In this document: positions 58,332 through 64,000 of the stretch, in pieces
Numbering within the stretch: position 1 is the stretch's first letter
How the letters are laid out: every line of letters starts with the position of its first letter
Assembly (NCBI RefSeq): GCF_020783655.1
Contig: NZ_JAJGQH010000009.1
Coordinates: 124,001 to 188,000 of the forward strand
DNA: 64,000 bases
Source of the DNA: Xanthomonas melonis
GTDB lineage: Bacteria; Pseudomonadota; Gammaproteobacteria; Xanthomonadales; Xanthomonadaceae
Direction of reading: 5' to 3'
Notes under the pieces: model-generated
Database searches by the model: none
Told to the model about the DNA's origin: nothing
The model's input: only the letters and a program-made list of their open reading frames with translations
Translations under genes and position numbers: made by a program

Positions 58332-59168
58332 ATGTACGTCCGCGCGCTCATCGTGGTGCTGATCGTCCTCAATGCCGGGGTGGCCTTGTGGTGGGCGATG
58401 CAGCCGCCTCCGGCACCGCCGGCCGCGCCCGCGCAGCCGTCCGGTGTGGCGCGGCTGGAGATCGTGCCGCAATCGGCGCGCAGCGCGCCCGGCACAGGCG
58501 GGCAGCCGCGGGCGGGCGAGACGGGCGACGCTGCCGCCTCTGGCGCGTCGGCCGAGGGCCAGGCCCCTGCCGCAGCGGCGGCCGCCACCGCCACCGCCGA
58601 AGATTCCTCCGCCACTGCCCGGGATGCCGCTCTGCCAGAGCGCGGGAGCAGCACCACCGGCGTGGCGGCCGCCGCCACGACACCTGAGACGGCAGTGCCG
58701 GTGCCGCCTGCGGCATCCGAACGCTGCGTCAGCCTCGGGTCGTACGCGACACGCGCCGACGCCGAGGCCGCACTGGCGCGGATCCGTGGCCAGGTCAGCC
58801 GCAGCAGCGTGCGCGAAGACACGGATGCAGGGGTGAGCACATTCCGGGTGATGTTGCCCAACGTCGGCGATCGCGAAGCGGCGCAGGCATTGGTCAAGCG
58901 CATCGCGGCGGCCGGCATCGGCGACTACTACGTGATCGCGCAAGGCGAGGACAACACCGTGGCTCTGGGGCAATACCAGAGCCGCGAGCGCGCCGAGCGG
59001 CGCCAGGCGAGCCTGGTGAGCGCGGGGTTTCCGGCACAGCTGGTACCCAGTGGTAACGGTCAGTCGCGCTGGTGGATCGATGTGCGCAGCACGGCGGCGG
59101 CCGCGGCGTTGCAGGGCACCGCCGGCGCAACGCGCCAGCGGTCGCTAGATTGCGCCGCGCTGCGCTAG
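58332..59168 (+). CDS. SPOR-domain membrane protein
   Basis: A 278-residue protein with one N-terminal membrane helix (ALIVVLIVLNAGVALWWAM), an Ala/Pro/Ser/Thr-rich linker of about 100 residues and a C-terminal domain with SPOR-like features (RCVSLGSYATRADAEAALARI ends one repeat; NTVALGQYQSRERAERRQASL another). SPOR domains bind denuded peptidoglycan at the division septum. It is probably the last gene of the birA-coaX operon, just before tRNA-Thr. Confidence 0.82.
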   Translation: MYVRALIVVLIVLNAGVALWWAMQPPPAPPAAPAQPSGVARLEIVPQSARSAPGTGGQPRAGETGDAAASGASAEGQAPAAAAAATATAEDSSATARDAALPERGSSTTGVAAAATTPETAVPVPPAASERCVSLGSYATRADAEAALARIRGQVSRSSVREDTDAGVSTFRVMLPNVGDREAAQALVKRIAAAGIGDYYVIAQGEDNTVALGQYQSRERAERRQASLVSAGFPAQLVPSGNGQSRWWIDVRSTAAAAALQGTAGATRQRSLDCAALR

Positions 59169-59200
59169 AATGCGCACCGGCGCGCAACGCGCCTGCCTTC

Positions 59201-59276
59201 GCCGGCATAGCTCAGTTGGTAGAGCAACCGCCTTGTAAGCGGTAGGTCCCCAGTTCGAATCCGGGTGCCGGCACCA
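59201..59276 (+). tRNA. tRNA-Thr (anticodon TGT)
   Basis: A 76-base tRNA with encoded CCA. The acceptor stem GCCGGCA (59201-59207) pairs with TGCCGGC (59266-59272). The D-arm is GCTC/GAGC, the anticodon stem ACCGC/GCGGT with loop CTTGTAA gives anticodon TGT at 59234-59236, and the T-arm loop is TTCGAAT. It lies 32 bases after the SPOR gene. No integrase or attachment repeat is seen beside it. Confidence 0.97.
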
Positions 59277-59502
59277 TCCCGCAGATCGTCTCCCCCTTTC
59301 CGATGTGCTGGCTCTGTGCGGCGTGGCTGCGGCTGTCGCGTCGATGCGATCGTTCTGCAGGCAACGGCACCCCGCGCTGCGCGCAGGCACCGGCTTTGTC
59401 ATTCCCGGCTGCCTTGTTTTCGTCGTCCGGACGAAAGAGGGCAGCGGCGGGGGATCTGCGCGCCGCCACCGTCGAAAGACTGATGGCTCCGGCAGGCTGG
59501 GC

Positions 59503-60183
59503 TCAGGCCGGCCGGCCGGCCGACAGCAGCTGCAGCGCGGCGCTGCCTGTCTCGGCGTTTGCATCGCTGCGCAGGCGCTCGGCGGCGGCGGCAACGACAC
59601 TGGCCAGTGCCTGGCGCAGCACGCTGTCGGCGTCCGCGCTGGCATCCACCACATGCTTGCCCGGCAATTGCAGGGCGTTGAAGATCGCGCGGCAACGTTC
59701 CAGGTTGTCCTGGGTTTCGAAATGATTGGGCGCATCGCCGCGGGCACGGATGCGCGACAGCCCGGTGGACGGCGGCAGATCCAGCAGCAGCAGCAGGTCC
59801 GGACGCGGCGCGAAGGCGTTGCGCTCCAGCAGCTCGTCCAGCGGCAGGCCGGCGGCGCCCTGGTAGGCGACCATGGACGGAAAGTAACGGTCCAGTATCA
59901 CGATGTCGCCACGTGCCAGCGCCGGGGCGATCAGGGTGTCCACGTGTTCGTGGCGATCGCGGATCAACAGCTCTGCTTCTTCGTCGGCGCTCAGGCGGCC
60001 GGTGGCGGCGGATTGGCGCAGTTGCGTGCCCCAGGGGCCATTGGTCGGCTCCTTGCTCAGCACTACGCGCGCGCCGGCCGTCTGCAAGGTGGTCGCCAGG
60101 CTGCGCGCCAGCGTGGTCTTGCCGGCGCCGTCGATGCCTTCGATCGCGATCAATAGCCCGCCGGGCTTCAGTTCGATTGTCAT
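59503..60183 (-). CDS. tmk: Thymidylate kinase
   Basis: A 226-residue dTMP kinase of normal length. The P-loop is GIDGAGKT at residues 16-23, the DR(Y/H) motif is in [14 protein letters not shown], and the LID-proximal segment is [13 protein letters not shown]. It makes dTDP for DNA synthesis. It is transcribed alone on the minus strand, convergent with the tRNA. Confidence 0.92.
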   Translation of the reverse strand: MTIELKPGGLLIAIEGIDGAGKTTLARSLATTLQTAGARVVLSKEPTNGPWGTQLRQSAATGRLSADEEAELLIRDRHEHVDTLIAPALARGDIVILDRYFPSMVAYQGAAGLPLDELLERNAFAPRPDLLLLLDLPPSTGLSRIRARGDAPNHFETQDNLERCRAIFNALQLPGKHVVDASADADSVLRQALASVVAAAAERLRSDANAETGSAALQLLSAGRPA

Positions 60184-60789
60184 CGCGCTACTTTATCCGA
60201 TCGCGACGGGGGATCCGCAGCGCGGCGATACCGCCTGACAGCGGCGAAGTGCGAACGGTGCCGGCGGACCTGCGTCCGGCAGGTGGGCGGGGCTCTGTCA
60301 GCGGCCATCGCCGGATCGGCGAGGTACCACGTCCATTGCGCCGCAGGGACTGCACGACAGTCGCTATCCAACCGCGGCCGCGGTGCCGATGACGCACCGT
60401 CCAGTCACGCCGCCGCTGTCGCCGATGCCGTCACAGGGATGTTCTGCGTGCTGTCAGGAATGTCCCGATGTCAACGCTCCTGTCTGCTGGTCATACTGAA
60501 CAAGTCAGACGCAGCGCACATTCGTAATACGAGTGAGTCGTGTTTCTGACGGCAAGGAAGATGGACGCGTCGCCGCCACCCTAGAGGCGGCATCCCCCGC
60601 GTGACGCCCGACAAGGCACGTCGTGACCGGATTCCTTGTTTTCATCGCCGCATCGTCGCGGCGTCACCGTGACTGCATTGCCGCTGGGCAGTTGCCGCCT
60701 GTTTCGGGCATGGCGTCTGTCGTCAGCCTTGCGATTTCGTGTGTCGCTGACAGTCGGTCGCGCTCCGTCCGGACGCACTGCCGCCCGGC
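60184..60789. other. Intergenic stretch of about 600 bases, no gene seen
   Basis: The region between tmk and the GTPase operon has no frame with a ribosome site and protein-like composition. A locally AT-richer patch around 60470-60560 is the only visible irregularity. An unannotated small RNA cannot be excluded. Confidence 0.5.
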
Positions 60790-61329
60790 TCAGGTCGCAG
60801 AGGTATAGCGATAGGACAGCAGCGATTTCACCAGGAAGGTGATCTGGGTCGCCGAGCGCGCGTCCACGCGCATGACCGGAATGCGGAAGCCTTCGGCCAC
60901 CAATGCGTCGCGGAATGGCGGCAGCAGGAAGTGTTCGACCTCGTCGGTCATGGTGATGCCCACCGCCAGACTGGCGCCGGGGGCGATCTGGGTGAATTCG
61001 CGTAGCAATGCCAGCGTGGCGTCGCGCATCTGCGGGTCGCGTGCACTGGCCAGCACGATCACACCCAAGGCGCCGTCGCACACCAGCGGCCACATGAAGT
61101 CCAGATACTTCTGCCCGGGAACGCCGTAGACATGCAGCAGTTCGCCGTCTTCCAACTCGATCGAGCTGTAGTCCAGTGCCACCGTCGTATAGGTCTTGTC
61201 GCCGTAGGCCTCCTGGCTGAGCGGCATCTCGGTGCTGACCGGCTCCACGTCGGAGATGGCGCGCACCGCGGTGGTCTTGCCGGCGCCCATGCCGCCCACG
61301 AACACCAGTTTGTTGGCTGGAAGACTCAT
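60790..61329 (-). CDS. MglA-like small GTPase/ATPase
   Basis: A 179-residue P-loop protein with GGMGAGKTT (residues 12-20), a switch-II-like YGVPGQKYLDFMW and a long mid-section typical of bacterial Ras-like proteins (VIVLASARD, then VGITMTDEV). The NKxD specificity motif is replaced by a TMTDE-like segment, so nucleotide specificity is uncertain. It lies with two Roadblock-type genes, the usual regulators of such GTPases, and its start overlaps the upstream gene stop. Cell polarity or twitching control is inferred. Confidence 0.85.
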   Translation of the reverse strand: MSLPANKLVFVGGMGAGKTTAVRAISDVEPVSTEMPLSQEAYGDKTYTTVALDYSSIELEDGELLHVYGVPGQKYLDFMWPLVCDGALGVIVLASARDPQMRDATLALLREFTQIAPGASLAVGITMTDEVEHFLLPPFRDALVAEGFRIPVMRVDARSATQITFLVKSLLSYRYTSAT

Positions 61330-62243
61330 GACTGCGCCTGGAAGAGGGAGAGGCCGAAGCGGCGTGCAACCCAGGAGAAGAAACGCGCGTTACCCTTGTC
61401 CGGGCGGGGCGGTGGTGCAGGCACGGGAATCTGAGCGGTTTGGGCGAGACCGCTGGCGAAGGCGGCGGCGAACAGGCATTCCACCGTTTGCAGCGGGAGC
61501 TTGCAAGCGGTGGCCAGCGCCTGCGGGCGCCATGGCCTGGCATGCAGGTGGGCGATGGCAAGCAGCTGCGCCGGCGAGCTGGTGTCGGCGCTCAGCTCCG
61601 GCCATTGCCGCAGTTGCACCGCGTGGCTGGGCTCCACCGCCGGCAGCGCGGGACGCAGCTGCTCGGGCAGGGCGAAATACAACGCTTCGAAGGAGATGCG
61701 CTGCGTCAGGCTGGGATCGAAGGCACCGGCCACCACCTGCCAGCCGGGACGATCCAGCGCGGCTACCAACGTAGACAAGCGGACGCCGGCCGGCAGCTGC
61801 ACGCAGCCATTGGCCGGGTCCACCGCCACCTGCAGGTCTGCTTGCCGCAGCAGGACCGGTGCCGCGCCGAACTCGCCGCGGCAATACCGGATCAAGAGTG
61901 CCGGCTCGGCGACGTGCGCGATGTGCGGCGAGGACAGCAGCAGGCGCACCTGCTCGTTGAGTTCGCGCACGGTGGCGCCGTGCCTGAGCCACGCCCCGGC
62001 AATCGGCGTGCGCGAAACCACCAACACCCGCACTGGCTGGCCTTGCAGGGCCTGCCACGCAGCCAGACCCTCGGCGGTTTCCAGGCCCAGCACCACCACG
62101 TCGGCGGCATGCTGCGGCCACTCGCCCAGCTGCACGTCGATGCGTTCGGCAAGCAGCAGCGAACACGCCAGTTTCAGGCGCGTGGTGTGCAGCAGGTCCA
62201 GGCCTGCCGTGGCGACCCGCATGGCGTGGATGGGTGTGGTCAT
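61326..62243 (-). CDS. Hypothetical protein in GTPase operon
   Basis: A 305-residue cytoplasmic protein. The N-terminal 110 residues look receiver-like (ADVVVLGLETAEGLAAW, then VRVLVVSRTP) but lack the usual acidic phospho-site set. The C-terminal 100 residues contain a helical region (PAQLLAIAHLHARPWRPQAL) resembling a winged helix. No family is assigned. It overlaps the GTPase gene by four bases, and may be its effector or scaffold. Confidence 0.78.
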   Translation of the reverse strand: MTTPIHAMRVATAGLDLLHTTRLKLACSLLLAERIDVQLGEWPQHAADVVVLGLETAEGLAAWQALQGQPVRVLVVSRTPIAGAWLRHGATVRELNEQVRLLLSSPHIAHVAEPALLIRYCRGEFGAAPVLLRQADLQVAVDPANGCVQLPAGVRLSTLVAALDRPGWQVVAGAFDPSLTQRISFEALYFALPEQLRPALPAVEPSHAVQLRQWPELSADTSSPAQLLAIAHLHARPWRPQALATACKLPLQTVECLFAAAFASGLAQTAQIPVPAPPPRPDKGNARFFSWVARRFGLSLFQAQS

Positions 62244-62337
62244 GGAATGGCGCCGTCGTGGCGCATGGGGATTGAAGCGCCTGCCGGTGCGCGCCGGCAG
62301 GCAGGACGGGCGCGGCGGTCGCACCGCCGTGCCGGCA

Positions 62338-62697
62338 TCAACCGAAATCCAGCGTTTTCTCGAAGGCCTTCAATTCATGACGCGCCATCGCCAGGTTGGC
62401 CTTGGCACGGTCGAGCACCACGTACAGGAACAAGGTGCCGTTGCTTTCGAGCGGACGCAGCAGGTGGTACTGGCGCGCCAGGGTGATCAGGATGTCTTCG
62501 ATGGTGTCGTTCAGCCCGAGCTGCTCGGCGATCCGGCGCTTGGCACGCACCACTTCGGTATTGCCGGCCGCGGCCAGCTCGAGGTTGAGGTCGCTGCCGC
62601 CGGTCATGCCCAGCGCCATGCCGCTGTCGCTGTCGACCAGGGCGGCGCCAACGAAGCCGGCGAGCGAATGCAGATGTTCCAGATTGAGTTTCGACAT
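62338..62697 (-). CDS. Roadblock/LC7-like protein, short
   Basis: A 119-residue protein beginning MSKLNLEHLHSLAGFVGAALV. The pattern DSDSGMALGMTGG, then VVRAKRRIAEQLGL and TLFLYVVLDRAKANLAMARHEL, fits a Roadblock/LC7 (MglB-type) fold. It lies between the other Roadblock gene and the 305-residue gene in one minus-strand operon. Confidence 0.75.
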   Translation of the reverse strand: MSKLNLEHLHSLAGFVGAALVDSDSGMALGMTGGSDLNLELAAAGNTEVVRAKRRIAEQLGLNDTIEDILITLARQYHLLRPLESNGTLFLYVVLDRAKANLAMARHELKAFEKTLDFG

Positions 62698-62764
62698 TGG
62701 TAGTCCCCTTGCAAACGTTGAGAAAATCGGTGCGCTGACGCAAGCACGAACGGTGCCAGGCACG

Positions 62765-63217
62765 TCAGCCTGCAGGCTGCGCCAGCGCAGTGGCCAGCCG
62801 CCCGGCGCAGTCGCGCGCGTTGAACAGCAGGGCGGCGGCGTTGATGTCGCTGCCGCCCACGGCGGTCAGCGTCAATGGTCTGTCGGCGCGAATGCGGATC
62901 AGCACCAACTGCCCGCCGCGCGTGCTGACGGTGGCGTAGTCGGCTTCGCTCAGGCCGGATTCGCGCGCCAGGGTCTCGCCCAGGGTCAGGAACGAATTGG
63001 CCATTGCGGCCAGGCGGCGCCCGTCGGCCTCCAGGCTGGACTGTTCGGCGATGGCGCGCCCGTCGGCGGTAGACAGCATCAGCAGGCGGATGCCGCGCTC
63101 GCGCTCGATGGTCTGTGCGAATTCGCGCCCGATACGCTGCAGATCGTAGTGATGCGACGCCCGCGCGACGTCGCCCACGGCAGCCTTGACGACCTGGTTG
63201 ACGGCGTTATGCGGCAT
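62765..63217 (-). CDS. Roadblock/LC7-domain protein
   Basis: A 150-residue protein with a Roadblock core (RGIRLLMLSTADGRAIAEQS, MANSFLTLGETLARE, QLVLIRIRADRPLTLTAVG). It is the first gene of the operon. Roadblock proteins such as MglB act as GTPase-activating or scaffold partners of MglA-type switches; two different ones in one operon may form a heterodimer. The ATG at 63217 (MPHNAVNQ) has GGGGA upstream. Confidence 0.82.
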   Translation of the reverse strand: MPHNAVNQVVKAAVGDVARASHHYDLQRIGREFAQTIERERGIRLLMLSTADGRAIAEQSSLEADGRRLAAMANSFLTLGETLARESGLSEADYATVSTRGGQLVLIRIRADRPLTLTAVGGSDINAAALLFNARDCAGRLATALAQPAG

Positions 63218-63535
63218 GAAGATCCCCTGTTGCTGATGGCCCGAGCGCGTGCGTGATGCGTTGGTCTGCGCTGGCGGGCGCACCATACCATCCAGGTATT
63301 AGCAAGCAGTCACACCAGCCTCAGGTGCTTAACTGGGCGGTCAGACAAGCAGAATCCGCAAAGTCCGACGCGCCAGCCGACCCGGCACGACACAGTAACG
63401 GCGCGTCGCGGCAGATCTGAACCCAGGGCATGCCGGTGCGGGACGGCGGTAGGCACCACGCCGTGCTGCGCTGCCGCGCGTCAGCGCACGGGGCGGACAC
63501 TAGACTGCACGGCTTTCTCTCCGCTGGAGCAATGC
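63218..63535. other. Divergent intergenic region
   Basis: About 320 bases between the Roadblock operon and the arginase gene, carrying promoters in both directions. No repeat or recognisable operator is seen. Confidence 0.45.
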
Positions 63536-64000
63536 ATGGCAATGCAGTACGTGCCGGTTTCACTGATTGGCGTCCCCACCGACATCGGCGCCGGACATCG
63601 CGGCGCCCGGATGGGGCCCGAAGCGCTGCGCATCGCCGGGCTGCAGGAGGCCTTGATCGGCCGCGGGGTGGACGTGCGCGATCTGGGCAATCTGGACGGA
63701 CCACGCAACCCCTGGCAGCTGCCGCAGGCCGGCTACCGGCATCTGGACGAAGTGGTGGCCTGGAACCAGGCCTTGATGGATGCCAGCTATGCCGAGCTGC
63801 GTGCCGGCCGCATGCCGATCATGCTGGGAGGCGATCACTGCCTGGGCATCGGCTCGATCACCGCGGTGGCCAGGCATTGTCGCGAGCAGGGTCGCCCGCT
63901 GCGGGTGCTGTGGCTGGATGCGCACTCGGACTTCAACACCAGCGAGGTGACGCCGTCGGGGAATGTGCATGGCATGCCGGTGGCCTGCCTGTGTGGCCTG
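63536..64000 (+). CDS. rocF: Arginase, 5' part (cut by window end)
   Basis: The first 155 codons of an arginase/agmatinase-family gene, open to the window edge. The segment LIGVPTDIGAGHRGARMGPE is the family N-terminus. The manganese ligands appear in MLGGDHCLGIGS (His) and WLDAHSDFNT (DAHxD), with SGNVHGMP further on; these match arginase rather than agmatinase. GGAG lies six bases before ATG 63536; a second ATG follows at 63542. Confidence 0.88.
   Translation, partial: MAMQYVPVSLIGVPTDIGAGHRGARMGPEALRIAGLQEALIGRGVDVRDLGNLDGPRNPWQLPQAGYRHLDEVVAWNQALMDASYAELRAGRMPIMLGGDHCLGIGSITAVARHCREQGRPLRVLWLDAHSDFNTSEVTPSGNVHGMPVACLCGL

Noticed and set aside
59201-59502. Genomic island integrated at tRNA-Thr
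   Set aside because: No integrase and no repeat of the tRNA 3' end downstream; normal core genes follow.

Overview
The window is GC-rich gammaproteobacterial chromosome and almost certainly comes from a plant-associated Xanthomonas or close relative. The pointers are a large TonB-dependent receptor (TBDR) with a tryptophan-halogenase/SapC/cupin partner set, a secreted pectate lyase, a GH39 xylosidase, an Asp-type HemB, PhoPQ, and short palindromic repeats of the kind scattered through Xanthomonas intergenic DNA. I see no phage structural genes, transposase, integrase or CRISPR array.

Layout. 1-8.9 kb: the 3' end of an AT-rich unknown gene, a flavodoxin/thioredoxin pair, a thioesterase, the pectate lyase, a ketopantoate reductase whose 3' end is tandemly duplicated next to palindromic repeats, an ABC-2 exporter and a ferredoxin-NADP reductase. 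9-15.5 kb: GH39 xylosidase, a membrane protein coupled to a small Xre regulator, a lipoprotein S33 hydrolase and a NatAB-like exporter. 15.8-23.4 kb: a carbohydrate-uptake-type locus on the minus strand (TBDR, SapC-like, JmjC/cupin-like, tryptophan halogenase, and a lipoprotein with a TonB C-terminal domain). 23.6-39.2 kb: GST, DPP4-like peptidase, DUF885 metallopeptidase, a small Cys-rich exported protein, hemB, a PepSY/flavoreductase fusion, aroE and a DinG-type helicase.

39.3-44.75 kb is the most interesting part. It is a compact, less GC-rich, co-directional gene set: an HlyD adaptor, a C39-peptidase ABC exporter, a 55-residue precursor peptide, an ATP-grasp ligase of the MvdC/MvdD (graspetide) type and an exported DUF6624-like protein. 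The precursor has a Gly-Gly leader end. Its short core consists of two aligned nine-residue repeats holding four acidic and four hydroxyl residues. I read this as a ribosomal peptide cluster: the ligase would close side-chain esters and the C39 transporter would cut off the leader and export the product.

45-64 kb: catalase with its ankyrin partner, a decayed stretch, dusA, a small exported protein followed by phoP-phoQ, a DUF1800/DUF1501 pair, an MtfA-like peptidase, birA-coaX-SPOR gene, tRNA-Thr(TGT), tmk, a Roadblock/MglA-like GTPase operon and the start of an arginase gene cut by the window edge.
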